A DNA stretch of 64,000 nt from Clostridium sp. Marseille-P299 (GCF_900078195.1 NZ_FJVE01000007.1:434001-498000); one strand, 5' to 3'. Shown: positions 53,961 through 63,254, counted from the first letter of the stretch. The notes: generated by a model not told the origin, from the sequence alone. Program-made: numbers and translations.

Positions 53961-54374
53961 ATGGTAAGAGAAATTGTTAAGGATAAACAGAAGTTAATAC
54001 AAAAAGCTGTAGATGCGACAAAAGAGGATTTATATATTATTACTGATATGGTGGATACTGCAAAGGCAAACGAAGGTATTTGCGTTGGACTAGCTGCGAA
54101 TCAGATTGGTGAGAATGTTCGTATTATCGTAGTTAAAATGAAAAATCAGTTTATTCCATTGGTAAATCCTAAGATTATTAGACATAGCCAGTCAACATAT
54201 GAAGCGGAAGAAGCATGTTTATCCCATGAGGGAACCAAAAAAACTACAAGATATTCATCCATAGAAGTGGAATACCGAGATGGGAGATTTATAAAGAAAA
54301 CTCAGAATTTTAGTGGATTTGTTGCAGAGGTAATTCAGCATGAAATGGACCATTGTAATGGTATTTTGATTTAG
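53961..54374 (+). CDS. def: peptide deformylase-like protein
   Basis: The 137-residue protein has the three deformylase motifs: GLAANQIG near 47, EEACLS near 87 (Ala replaces the usual Gly of EGCLS) and QHEMDH near 125 with the two zinc-ligand histidines and catalytic Glu. It removes the formyl group from new proteins. It ends right after motif III, as in short type III-like forms, so it may be an accessory paralogue. No ribosome site is visible before ATG 53961; the IS110 right end lies 28 bp upstream. Confidence 0.88.
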   Translation: MVREIVKDKQKLIQKAVDATKEDLYIITDMVDTAKANEGICVGLAANQIGENVRIIVVKMKNQFIPLVNPKIIRHSQSTYEAEEACLSHEGTKKTTRYSSIEVEYRDGRFIKKTQNFSGFVAEVIQHEMDHCNGILI

Positions 54375-54415
54375 AAGTAACTTTTAATTTAAAAGGATGA
54401 AAAGAAGGTTATACT

Positions 54416-55042
54416 ATGACAAACGAAGCGATACAAATGGTTTTACAGACTTTAGATCAGGAATATGGAACCACCAAGGAAGGATTTTTACACTATGCGG
54501 ATTGGCAACTATTACTTGCTATCATGTTAAGTGCTCAAAGTACAGATAAACAAGTTTACGAGGCGTTACCAGGTTTATGGAATCGATTTACTTCTATAGA
54601 ACAAATGGCAGAAGCTCCAGTGGAGGAAATTGAAGAATATATTCGATCCATTGGATTATATAAGAGTAAAGCAAAAAACATGAAGCAATGTTGTAAGCAA
54701 ATCATAGACGAATATGACGGAAATGTTCCTACAACCGTGGAGGAATTAATTAAATTAGCTGGGGTTGGAAGAAAATCAGCAACATTATTTCTCGCAGATG
54801 CTTATGATATTCCAGGAGTTACGGTAGATACTCATGTTTTGCGAATTGCAAGGCGACTTGGATGGGCAAATGGGAAGAATCCAGTACAGGTGGAACAGGA
54901 GCTCATGCAGGTACTACCGAAAGACTATTGGAATCGTATTAATTTTCAGTTGATTTATCATGGACGAAGTGTCTGCACTGCAAGAAAATGTCATTGTGAT
55001 CAGTGTTTGTTGAGCCAATGGTGTGAAAAGAATATGAATTAA
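54416..55042 (+). CDS. nth: endonuclease III (DNA glycosylase/AP lyase)
   Basis: The 208-residue protein has the helix-hairpin-helix ELIKLAGVGRKSATLFL with the catalytic lysine (near 120), VDTHVLR with the catalytic aspartate (near 140), and the C-terminal 4Fe-4S ligands with spacing C-x6-C-x2-C-x5-C. It repairs oxidised pyrimidines. It lies 41 bp behind def with AAGAAGG-type spacing. Confidence 0.95.
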   Translation: MTNEAIQMVLQTLDQEYGTTKEGFLHYADWQLLLAIMLSAQSTDKQVYEALPGLWNRFTSIEQMAEAPVEEIEEYIRSIGLYKSKAKNMKQCCKQIIDEYDGNVPTTVEELIKLAGVGRKSATLFLADAYDIPGVTVDTHVLRIARRLGWANGKNPVQVEQELMQVLPKDYWNRINFQLIYHGRSVCTARKCHCDQCLLSQWCEKNMN

Positions 55043-55110
55043 TTATTTATATAAAAATGAATTAGTATAGGAATTTAATTATAAATGTATCTAAAAATCA
55101 GTATAAAAGA

Positions 55111-55148
55111 GTTGAAGTAGTGAATGAAAAGTACTTCAGCTTTTTTTT
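55111..55148 (+). terminator. terminator of def-nth
   Basis: GTTGAAGTA pairs with TACTTCAGC (one G-T pair), followed by eight T residues. Confidence 0.88.
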
Positions 55149-55329
55149 GTAGGAATTCCAAAGTCTAAATCTGGTGAACAAAGAGGACTTTTTTAGCGCT
55201 TTGGATGTTATCTAATTGGATAATGATATGGATTTGGACAAATATTAAGAAATCTTAAAATATTTATACAGTAACATTTAAGCATTTGTTTTTATTATTG
55301 ATGCAAATTAATGTTGGAGGGATGTATAA

Positions 55330-55905
55330 ATGTTTTTACTCGAATATATAAAAAATCCAAGATATGTTGGAGCAGTTGCTCCAAGCGGTAAACATCTAGC
55401 AAATGAAATGATAAGTGAAATAGATTTTGAAAATGCAAAATGTATTATAGAATATGGTCCGGGTACAGGAGCATTTACCGAAAAAATTCTTTCTAGGGTA
55501 AATAATGAAACAATCGTTATACTAATTGAAATTAACAAAGAATTTTATAGCGAATTAAAAAAATTATACGGTCATAAAAAGAATGTGATAATCTTAAATA
55601 GTAGCGCTGAAAATATTGATATTATATTAAAAAGATATTCAATCAGTGACGTGGATTATATTGTATCAGGATTACCGTTTGCTTCCTTACCGAAAAATGT
55701 GTCAAAAAGTATTCTAAAGAAAACGTCAGATTTAATAAAAGGCAAAGGAAAATTTATTACCTTCCAGTATTCACTGATCAAAGTAAAATTTATAAATAAA
55801 TTTTTTAATAAGGTCAATTATTCTAAGGTATTGATGAATTTTCCACCAGCTTATGTTTTAATATGTGAAGAGGATAATTATGAAGAAACATATATTAGTA
55901 GTTGA
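55330..55905 (+). CDS. class I SAM-dependent methyltransferase, phospholipid N-methyltransferase-like
   Basis: The 191-residue protein has the SAM motif I IIEYGPGTGAFTE near 38, an acidic strand end (LIEIN near 63), motif II (NSSAENI near 84) and VSGLPFASLP near 110. This order resembles KsgA/PmtA-like methyltransferases annotated as phosphatidylethanolamine N-methyltransferase. It overlaps the response-regulator gene by 26 bp and so belongs to that operon. Membrane lipid modification linked to a two-component system is plausible but unproven. Confidence 0.75.
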   Translation: MFLLEYIKNPRYVGAVAPSGKHLANEMISEIDFENAKCIIEYGPGTGAFTEKILSRVNNETIVILIEINKEFYSELKKLYGHKKNVIILNSSAENIDIILKRYSISDVDYIVSGLPFASLPKNVSKSILKKTSDLIKGKGKFITFQYSLIKVKFINKFFNKVNYSKVLMNFPPAYVLICEEDNYEETYISS

Positions 55906-56556
55906 TGATGATAAAGACATTAGGGAATTAATCACTGTATATTTAAAATCAGAAGATTTTTACGTGGATAAAGCATGTAATGGCGAAGAAGCTTTAAAAT
56001 TCATTGAAGAAAATCATTACGATTTAGTTTTATTAGATATAATGATGCCAAAGATGGATGGTATTGAAACCTTAATAAATTTGAGAAAAAAATATATGAT
56101 GCCAGTTATCTTTCTTACGGCAAAAGATCAGGAAATAGATTTACTAAAAGGATTATCCTTAGGCGCGGATGACTATATTTCAAAGCCGTTTAGTTCTTTG
56201 GAGCTTATCGCAAGAGTGAAAGCTCAGCTTAGAAGGTTACTGTATTTAATAATTTAGATAAAAGTAACATTACAATTGGAGAATTAGTTTTAGATCTTGA
56301 TATGCATAGAGTAACTGTAGAAGGTAAAGAAATAAAATTAACACCAACAGAATATAAAATATTAGAATTATTATGTAAGAATAGGAATATTGTATTTAGT
56401 GTGGAGCAAATATATGAAAATATTTGGAGAGATAAATATGCGGTTGGAGATACGTCTATCATGGTTCATATAACGAAACTTAGACAAAAAATCGAAAAAG
56501 ATCCCAAGAACCCTGAGTATATAAAAACAGTTTGGGGAGTTGGGTATAAGATATGA
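55880..56556 (+). pseudogene. OmpR-family response regulator (VanR-like) broken by a one-base frameshift
   Basis: The receiver domain is complete: acidic pocket D9-D11, phospho-acceptor D53 (LLDIMMP) and lysine in SKPF. After AQLRR the frame ends at 56255. The neighbouring frame then continues TVFNNLDKSNITIGELVLD and a complete winged-helix domain (to 56556). Adding one T at 56237-56238 would join them with typical OmpR spacing. ATG 55880 has GAAGAGG six bases upstream. It is either a true mutation or a sequencing error. The kinase gene follows with overlap. Confidence 0.85.
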
Positions 56557-57626
56557 TGAAAAGAAAGCATAAGTCTTTAGCTGTTAAGGCACTAGGGGTT
56601 GCAATCATTAGTTTTATAATCTGTTATATTGTAATGATACTAAGTTTTAACATATATGCGTTATTGTTATATAATTATGCTACAACATGGGCAAATCAAT
56701 TTAATTTATTGTTTTTACTACCTACTTTTATTGCCATAAGCTCATTTATATTTATATTTTTATTACTTGTAAATCGAAGGCTTAAATATTTTAAATATAT
56801 AATTAATTCAGTCAAGAAAATAGATTCCTTAGAATTTTTAAGTTCTCTAGAGGAAAAGGGAAATGATGAGTTTACTGAACTAGCCAAAAGTATAAACATA
56901 ATGAATGCAAGATTACAAGCTAGATTAAAGAAAGAAAAAGAGATGGAAGACTCAAAATACGAATTAATAACGTCTGTTTCCCATGATTTAAAGACACCAT
57001 TAACATCACTTATAGGTTATTTAGATTTATTAAATAATCATAAGTATGAGGACGATGTGAGAAGAGATGAGTATATTTCAATCACATATAATAAGAGCCT
57101 AAGATTAAAAGAATTAGTCAATGAATTATTCGAATATACAAAATTAACTAGCAATGATGTAAAACTTGAGCGTAATCGATTTAATGTTTCAGCTTTAATA
57201 AATCAAATAGTTGGAGAAAGTATTATTGATTTTAATGAGAAAGATATAGAAGTTTTATTAGATAATCCTTATAAAGAACTATATTCTGAAATCGATGTTA
57301 AATTGCTTTCAAGAGTTTTTGAAAATATCTTAAAAAATGCTGAAAAATATAGTGATTCAAATTCCGTTTTTAAGATTAGCGTAGAAAGTAATGAAACTTA
57401 TATTGTAATGCATTTTAAAAATAAATGTGATGGAATCGATGAAATCGATGTTAATAAGATTTTTGAGAGATTCTATAGATTAGACAGTGCTAGAAGTAGT
57501 GAAAAAGAAGGATCAGGGTTAGGTTTAACTATTTCAAAAAGAATAATTGAGCTACATCACGGAATTATGGAAGCAGAAAAGCAAGGAGATAATCTAATAC
57601 TAACAATTAAATTATATAAAGTATAG
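56553..57626 (+). CDS. sensor histidine kinase (VanS-like)
   Basis: The 357-residue protein has two membrane segments (about 12-40 and 50-73) with a very short outer loop, a HAMP-like linker, a HisKA domain with H144 in SVSHDLKTPLTSL, and HATPase motifs (ILKNAEKYS near 255 and GSGLGLTISKRIIELHHG near 320). The tiny sensor region suggests detection inside or at the membrane, as in kinases responding to peptide antibiotics. Its start overlaps the regulator's stop. Confidence 0.9.
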   Translation: MMKRKHKSLAVKALGVAIISFIICYIVMILSFNIYALLLYNYATTWANQFNLLFLLPTFIAISSFIFIFLLLVNRRLKYFKYIINSVKKIDSLEFLSSLEEKGNDEFTELAKSINIMNARLQARLKKEKEMEDSKYELITSVSHDLKTPLTSLIGYLDLLNNHKYEDDVRRDEYISITYNKSLRLKELVNELFEYTKLTSNDVKLERNRFNVSALINQIVGESIIDFNEKDIEVLLDNPYKELYSEIDVKLLSRVFENILKNAEKYSDSNSVFKISVESNETYIVMHFKNKCDGIDEIDVNKIFERFYRLDSARSSEKEGSGLGLTISKRIIELHHGIMEAEKQGDNLILTIKLYKV

Positions 57627-57722
57627 ATGATACTATAAGTTCTGCTTGATGTATTAACAAATGGAAAGAATTGATGTATAGTGATAGGGAGTCTATTTAT
57701 AAAGTATTAAGGAGGACTATAA

Positions 57723-58229
57723 ATGAGCTTTAAAGAAATTGATATTAATGAATTAAATATTAATCCATTCAAATTAATCGGAAGTGAGTGGTTACTTATC
57801 ACAGCGGGTGACGAGAAAAAGCATAATACAATGACAGCTAGTTGGGGTGGCTTAGGTGTATTTTGGGGAAAGAATACAGCCACTGTATATATTCGACAAT
57901 CACGTTATACAAAAGAGTTTGTTGATGCTAATGATACTTTTACAATCTCTTTTTATGATAAGCAATATAAAAAAGCCCTTGGAATTTGTGGGAGTAAATC
58001 TGGCCGTGATACCGATAAGGAAGCAGAGGCGGGATTAACACCTTGTTACGTTGATGGAACGACAGCCTTTGAAGAAGCGAATATGATCATGGTATGTAAA
58101 AAAATATATCAGAACTTTATGCCAAGCGATAACTTTATAGAAAAAGAAAATGATGAAAAATGGTATGGTGATAAAGATTATCACACAATGTATATTGCAG
58201 AAATTCAGAAGGTATATATTAAAAATTAA
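57723..58229 (+). CDS. flavin reductase-like (FMN-binding) protein
   Basis: The 168-residue protein has the flavin reductase-like split-barrel pattern: LITAGDEKKHNTMTASWGG near 26, TVYIRQSRYTKEFVDANDTFTISF near 58 and KALGICGSKSGRD near 88. Such proteins bind FMN and act as NAD(P)H-flavin reductases or related redox proteins. AAGGAGG lies just before the start. It stands alone before a terminator. Confidence 0.85.
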   Translation: MSFKEIDINELNINPFKLIGSEWLLITAGDEKKHNTMTASWGGLGVFWGKNTATVYIRQSRYTKEFVDANDTFTISFYDKQYKKALGICGSKSGRDTDKEAEAGLTPCYVDGTTAFEEANMIMVCKKIYQNFMPSDNFIEKENDEKWYGDKDYHTMYIAEIQKVYIKN

Positions 58230-58252
58230 GATAAAAATTAAGAGAAAAGCTT

Positions 58253-58294
58253 AAGGTAGAGGAAACTGGAATTATTGTTTCCTTTACCTTTTCC
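58253..58294 (+). terminator. terminator of the flavin reductase-like gene
   Basis: AAGGTAGAGGAAAC pairs with GTTTCCTTTACCTT (one mismatch), followed by TTCC. Confidence 0.65.
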
Positions 58295-58478
58295 TATGAA
58301 GATATTTGAAAAGTTATATTGTTGAATTCAAAATTACAGTATTCTTTAAACTTCGTTAAAGGAGGGTGATGTTTTTTATTCGTCTCTTAATTTGATCATA
58401 TTAAGTGTTTATACTATGCTTTTTAAGTCAATAATATTTATGTTAACATAAGAAATTATAAAAATTATAAAATTAATG

Positions 58479-58507
58479 TTGACATTTGTCGAAATATAGT
58501 ATAAACT
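58479..58507 (+). promoter_or_regulatory. promoter of tRNA-Arg
   Basis: TTGACA (58479-58484) is followed after 15 to 17 bases by TATAAACT (58500-58507), about 24 bases before the tRNA. Confidence 0.7.
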
Positions 58508-58530
58508 AACTAAGCAAAAAAAAGTCCCAT

Positions 58531-58604
<74 letters not shown>

Positions 58605-58627
58605 TTATTAAAGAAGCTATGTAAAAT

Positions 58628-58680
58628 AAAAACTTTTGTCTTTTGGGTGATTTCTCATTGAAGACAAAAGTTTTTTGTTT
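58628..58680 (+). terminator. terminator of tRNA-Arg
   Basis: AAAACTTTTGTCTT and AAGACAAAAGTTTT form a 14-bp perfect stem followed by TTG and T-rich sequence. Confidence 0.9.
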
Positions 58681-58826
58681 TATTAGAAATACTATGAGAA
58701 ATTCGATAGAAATTTTGGTCAACATACAGGATGAATTTGTTTTAGTTGTAAGAATTGAATATGTATTGACTTTCAGATAGTTACTTCATACAATAAATAT
58801 ATGTATCGTTTTGGGTAGGAGTATTT

Positions 58827-59477
58827 ATGAATCAGACAGATTATCTTGTGTATATTATAGAAATAATTGGGACAATTGCATTTGCGTCCTCTGGAGCATT
58901 ACTTGCAATGGAAAAGCATATGGACATATTTGGTGTATGCATTTTAGGCATTACAACAGCAGTAGGTGGTGGTATTATTCGTGATGTTGTACTTGGAAAT
59001 ACTCCGCCGAATGTATTTCGTGATAGCTCTTATGTAATCGTTTCGATTATAGTATCAACCTTACTATTTATTTTAATGTATATGAAAAATCGATTAAATT
59101 TATTGATTTTTGATAAAGTGAAATTATTTTATAATAAGGCAATGATGTGGATGGATGCAATAGGACTTGGTATTTTTACGGTAGTAGGTATTAATACAGC
59201 GATCACTAAGGGATATGAAGAGCATATCTTCTTACTTATCTTTGTCGGTATGGTAACGGGAATTGGTGGCGGAATGCTCCGTGATGTGATGGCACTTCGA
59301 ACTCCATTCGTGTTTGTAAAACATGTTTATGCCTCTGCTTCCTTAGTAGGTGCGATTGCTTACATATGGTTAATAAATTATGTACCGACTGCTGTTGGTA
59401 TGGCGATTGCAGCAAGTATTGTTGTTGCAATTCGTGTAGCGGCAGCTCATTATAAATGGAATTTACCAAAGATATAG
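58827..59477 (+). CDS. TRIC-type cation channel family protein (UPF0126/YicG-like)
   Basis: The 216-residue protein has seven hydrophobic segments in two repeats. Each repeat carries the glycine motif GGGxxRDV (GGGIIRDVVLGNTPP near 51 and GGGMLRDVMALRTP near 149) that lines the pore in TRIC channels. Bacterial members conduct K+ or other small cations, and some are linked to glycine transport. AGGAG precedes the start. Confidence 0.88.
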   Translation: MNQTDYLVYIIEIIGTIAFASSGALLAMEKHMDIFGVCILGITTAVGGGIIRDVVLGNTPPNVFRDSSYVIVSIIVSTLLFILMYMKNRLNLLIFDKVKLFYNKAMMWMDAIGLGIFTVVGINTAITKGYEEHIFLLIFVGMVTGIGGGMLRDVMALRTPFVFVKHVYASASLVGAIAYIWLINYVPTAVGMAIAASIVVAIRVAAAHYKWNLPKI

Positions 59478-59518
59478 ATAATTTGCTGGCAAAATAATAA
59501 ACAAATTTTATATTATAA

Positions 59519-59568
59519 TAATAGCTATAGCGACGAAATAGTATTGTTTTGTTGCTGTAGCTATTTTG
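59519..59568 (+). terminator. terminator behind the TRIC gene
   Basis: AATAGCTATAGC pairs with GCTGTAGCTATT (one G-T), followed by TTGCT. Confidence 0.65.
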
Positions 59569-59619
59569 CTATAACATAATTAGGAATAAAGTAAAAGGAA
59601 GGAATGGAATCATAAGGAT

Positions 59620-59850
59620 ATGAATATATTTGAAGATGATTTACTATTTGAAGACATTGATTTTAATGTATACTACGATGAGAACGGGGAACCAGAAGAG
59701 ATTCTTGAAATGGAAGAAGATAGATTAAAGAATATTATTTCAACATTAGAGCGACAAATAAAAATGTTACCAGAACATTATAATGTTGAGATTTGGGTGG
59801 AATACAAGAGGGTATGCAAGGAAGCGTTGCAAAGCCTTTATGGTAATTGA
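59620..59850 (+). CDS. small acidic hypothetical protein
   Basis: The 76-residue protein is acidic in its first half (EDDLLFEDIDFNVYYDENGE) and helical in the second (RLKNIISTLERQI, KRVCKEALQSLYG). No family was recognised. It has its own ribosome site (AAGGA) and a good terminator downstream, which supports it as a real gene. Confidence 0.65.
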   Translation: MNIFEDDLLFEDIDFNVYYDENGEPEEILEMEEDRLKNIISTLERQIKMLPEHYNVEIWVEYKRVCKEALQSLYGN

Positions 59851-59857
59851 ATATAAA

Positions 59858-59919
59858 AAGAAATCCCAGAAATACAGCAAAGGATAGATTGCCTACCTTT
59901 CTGGTTTCTGGGATTTTTG
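59858..59919 (+). terminator. terminator of the small acidic protein gene
   Basis: AAATCCCAGAAA (59861-59872) pairs with TTTCTGGGATTT (59905-59916), followed by T residues. Confidence 0.85.
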
Positions 59920-59922
59920 TGC

Positions 59923-60065
59923 AGATTCCATTAAAAGATTCCATTAAAAGATTCCATTAAAAGATTCCATTTAAAGAACCCGTTTAAAGAACTGTTTTAA
60001 AGAACCCGTTTAAAGAACTGTTTTATAGAACCCTTTAATAGAATTGTTTAATAGTACCCTGTTAT
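59923..60065. repeat. 13-bp tandem array, 11 units, ending on the DUF4317 stop codon
   Basis: Cutting every 13 bases from 59923 gives three perfect AGATTCCATTAAA units, then drifting units (AGAACCCGTTTAA and AGAACTGTTTTAA alternating) to AGTACCCTGTTAT at 60053-60065. The stop of the minus-strand gene (60062-60064) lies in the last unit. Confidence 0.92.
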
Positions 60066-61348
60066 AATAAATTAGTTATACCATTTACATTCGCAAGTTC
60101 ATCATCATCCATCGGGATAATAATACACTTCTTGCCATCGATAATTTGTGACGTAATTTGCTCCACTTTTTGTGGCTTAACTTTTAGAATTACATCAAAG
60201 TCACCATTAGCGGAATCATTGGATTCAATAGAAGATAAAGCTTCATCTAAGGTAATAGCAACTTCTTCGTTGTTTGCGAGGGTAACCTCTTCTAAACGTT
60301 CCTGCAATCTTTGTACCTGTTCAAAAAGTTGTAATTCTTTCTTTCTTTGAGCACTTGCAGCAAGTACTTTATTATCAATCAAATGATCCACAACAGGAGG
60401 TGTATCTGCAAAGTTCTCTACATAGGAGTTTTCTATTTTCGTTGTAATTTCTTCTGGCAAATCACTTGCGGCAAGAATGTCTTGAATCGAATCAGGAGTA
60501 AGAAGAAGAGGTTCTGAATTGCTATCACTAAATTCTTCTTGTTCGTCTACCATTTGATTCAAGGTTTCCTGAATCTCCATATAAACAACTTCGCTTTTTT
60601 TCTCATCGATAATCGCATTATTAATAATTGCTTGAAATGTATTTTTTTGTTCCGTAGCCGTTTGCTTTGGTGGGCATCCTAATACCTGTTCAACGAATTC
60701 CTTATGAGGTTCTTTTGTATCTTTTGTAAAGTACATAACAGAGTGAATATCAGTACTACGGTCTGTAAAAGCTGGGAATATAAATCCCGTTTCAGGTGGG
60801 TTTACAACCCAGTCACGGTTACGTGGTCCAATACGGTTTTCTATTTCAAGATATCCAAGACCAGGCTTTGTAAGGGTAACAGGACAAACAGCACAGATTA
60901 GATATTCGTAAACTTCTTCAGATTCATCCAATTTAGCATTATCAGAAGTTTTAGTCATAACATCATAAGCATCATGGAAAATAAGGATGAGGTAGTTACC
61001 AGTATAATCGTAATTATCAATAACTAATTGATAAAATGACTCAAGGAGTGCTTCATTCTTAAGCTTGCTTTCTCTTAATCCCATAAGGAATTGCTGTTTA
61101 CCACCAACATTTTCTTCTTCAAGAGGAAATTCCAGCTCTAAAAGATTATTTCCTACCGTTCCAGATAGAGTTTTTTTAGCAATCTCTAAATATTTATAAA
61201 ATTCTTCATCCTCTAAATTCAAGAAAGTTTCATCAAAATTCAGGATGATTTCTTTATCTGCATTCACATAACAACCACACATTTTAGTAAATGTGCACTC
61301 GTTTTTTTTAAGTCTTCTTTTTAGTTCCAAGATATCTTTTTTTGTCAT
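60062..61348 (-). CDS. DUF4317 family protein
   Basis: The 428-residue cytoplasmic protein begins with the family pattern MTKKDILELKRRLKK and has the N-terminal CTFTKMCGCYVN cysteines (near 18-27). A conserved middle region (CPVTLTKPGLGYLEIE; GFIFPAFTDRSTDIHS) follows, with a coiled coil near 345-370. DUF4317 is common in Lachnospiraceae; its function is unknown. GGAGGAG precedes the start, and the tandem array follows the stop. Confidence 0.88.
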   Translation of the reverse strand: MTKKDILELKRRLKKNECTFTKMCGCYVNADKEIILNFDETFLNLEDEEFYKYLEIAKKTLSGTVGNNLLELEFPLEEENVGGKQQFLMGLRESKLKNEALLESFYQLVIDNYDYTGNYLILIFHDAYDVMTKTSDNAKLDESEEVYEYLICAVCPVTLTKPGLGYLEIENRIGPRNRDWVVNPPETGFIFPAFTDRSTDIHSVMYFTKDTKEPHKEFVEQVLGCPPKQTATEQKNTFQAIINNAIIDEKKSEVVYMEIQETLNQMVDEQEEFSDSNSEPLLLTPDSIQDILAASDLPEEITTKIENSYVENFADTPPVVDHLIDNKVLAASAQRKKELQLFEQVQRLQERLEEVTLANNEEVAITLDEALSSIESNDSANGDFDVILKVKPQKVEQITSQIIDGKKCIIIPMDDDELANVNGITNLL

Positions 61349-61694
61349 ATGCTCCTCCGTTGTTATTTTTTATTCGATATACAGTTCTAGACTTGTCTTG
61401 TTTTATTATACGATAAAAAAATAATTTGTGCTATTCAAAGGTTGATGGAAAATATAATTTTTTTTAGTTCATTGGTATAGAATTTTATTTATTATGAGCA
61501 GTTGAATAAGGAATTTTATTACTTTTATCGATTCAGATAAAGCATTATAACGAAATGATTGCTGAGTTAGTGCAATTTGAGATATAATTGGGAATATATA
61601 TAAATTCATTTTAATTAACAGATATTACATCTAATGTTAGTTAAATTGTAATCTTTATTTAACAACTTTATGGTACGCTTATTTATCTAATATA
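61349..61694. other. 346-bp intergenic region
   Basis: AT-rich, with no recognised gene. It lies between the DUF4317 start and a truncated pseudogene, so it may include deleted parts of the O-acetylation locus. Confidence 0.55.
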
Positions 61695-62081
61695 TATGTA
61701 AATTATCGAACAGACCATCACTGGACGAGTCTTGGTGCGTATTATGGTTATCTTAAATACTGCAACGATCGATATGGACAAAGTTAAAACAAGAGATAAA
61801 TATGCAATGTTCATGCATGGGAATCTTCTCTTAGTGTTATTTACTCAAAGAAAAATGATGAAAATAAGGGAAAAAAGTTGCTAATACTAAAAGATTCCTA
61901 TGCTAATAACATGATACCTTTTTTTACATATAACTACGAAGAAATTTATGTAGTAGATCTTAGATATTATGGAGATAGTGTATCTGAATTAATGAAAGAA
62001 AAAGGAATTAATTCAGTATTTATTCTTTATAATTTTGATACATTTATGACGGACAATCATTTTTATCGTTTAAGCAGATAA
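61695..62081 (+). pseudogene. remnant of a DHHW-family O-acetyltransferase gene
   Basis: The first piece reads NYRTDHHWTSLGAYYGYLKY and hits a stop at about 61780. A further piece (61878-62081) reads LLILKDSYANNMIPFFTYNYEE to VFILYN and ends normally. Both match the intact DHHW protein at 35280-36419 around residues 195-215 and 315-372. The N-terminal half and the region between are missing. The downstream neighbours (SGNH, DUF4358) fit a former acetylation cluster. Confidence 0.88.
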
Positions 62082-62108
62082 ATAGTAGGGGACTAGGAGG
62101 TAATAAAA

Positions 62109-63254
62109 ATGGTTCGGGATTCACAAAGAGAAAAATGGCGGAGAAGACGCAGAAGAAGAAAAATATTTCATTATACTAAGATTGTAGTCATTTTATTATT
62201 AATATGTGGAATTGTATACGGAAGTAAAAAATTCTATGAGAAAGAATTTTTAGAAAATGCAAAAGAAGAGGATGCTATAGAAACAATTAATCCTACAGAC
62301 AAACCAAGTAATATAAGTATATCAGATGATGAAGAAGATGAAAATATTAGTGAGGATACTAATAGAAAAAATTTAGATGAGACAAATGATTCAAATCCAA
62401 TTAAGATGCCAGGTGAGTCGGAAGCAGATGATGGAATAAAAGAGCCTGAGGTAACAAAGGAACCTGAGGCAATAAAAGAACCTGAAGCAACAAAAGAACC
62501 TGAGGTGACAAAAGAACCTGAGGCAACAAAAGAACCTGAGGTAACAAAAGAGCCTGAAGCAACAAAAGAACCTGTGGTAACAAAAGAACCTGAAGTGACA
62601 AAGACACCTGAAGTAACAAAAAAGCCAGAGGTAACGCAAAAGCCCGAAGTAACAAAAATACCAGATTCGAATGTGGATTCGAATGATGATTCTTATTTTG
62701 ATGATGCTGTTTTTATTGGAGATTCAAGGACAGAAGGTTTTGGAATATATTCAGGTTTAAAAAATGCAACATTTTACGCCGAGAAAGGATTAATGGTAGA
62801 TACTATTCTAACGGAAAAGGTTGCGAAAGTAGATGGAGAGAAGATGACTATTTTAAAGGCTTTGGAAAAGAAATCCTTTAAAAAGGTATATATAATGCTT
62901 GGAGTAAATGAGCTTGGTTGGGATTCTGATAGTATTTTTATTGAAAGATATACAAACATCATTAAAGAGATAAAAGAATTACAACCCCAGGCAGAAATTT
63001 ATGTGCAAAGCATTATTCATATCAATAGTGAAAAGCTTAGGAACCCTCAATCTTATCTAAATAATAAGAAAATCAATAAAAGAAATGAATTGATAAAAAA
63101 AATGGCGGAGGAAAATGAGGTCCATTATTTAGACTTGAATAGTGTTTTATCTGACAGCAATGGAAATTTATTTTTAGATGCTTCATCCGATGGAATACAT
63201 TTAAATAAAGAGTATTGTAAGGTATGGAAAAAGTATTTAATAGAAAACAAATAG
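62109..63254 (+). CDS. membrane-anchored SGNH/GDSL hydrolase with Lys-Glu-Pro repeat stalk
   Basis: The 381-residue protein starts with a very basic stretch (seven consecutive arginines), one membrane segment (about 24-40), an acidic linker, and twelve hexapeptide repeats of the type EPEVTK (residues 112-183) that form an extended stalk. The catalytic domain from about 197 has FIGDSRTEG with S206, LGVNELG and DGIHL with the Asp-His pair. The topology puts the enzyme outside. Such proteins accompany MBOAT/DHHW genes and act on acylated surface polymers. Confidence 0.85.
   Translation: MVRDSQREKWRRRRRRRKIFHYTKIVVILLLICGIVYGSKKFYEKEFLENAKEEDAIETINPTDKPSNISISDDEEDENISEDTNRKNLDETNDSNPIKMPGESEADDGIKEPEVTKEPEAIKEPEATKEPEVTKEPEATKEPEVTKEPEATKEPVVTKEPEVTKTPEVTKKPEVTQKPEVTKIPDSNVDSNDDSYFDDAVFIGDSRTEGFGIYSGLKNATFYAEKGLMVDTILTEKVAKVDGEKMTILKALEKKSFKKVYIMLGVNELGWDSDSIFIERYTNIIKEIKELQPQAEIYVQSIIHINSEKLRNPQSYLNNKKINKRNELIKKMAEENEVHYLDLNSVLSDSNGNLFLDASSDGIHLNKEYCKVWKKYLIENK
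62442..62657 (+). repeat. 18-bp coding tandem repeat, 12 units
   Basis: Units encode EPEVTK, EPEATK and close variants. High similarity of neighbouring units suggests copy-number changes by slippage. Confidence 0.9.

Noticed and set aside
62391..62655. Cys/Phe-rich or Leu-rich frames antisense to the SGNH gene
   Set aside because: They result from the 18-bp repeats read backwards; they have no start signals and no family resemblance.
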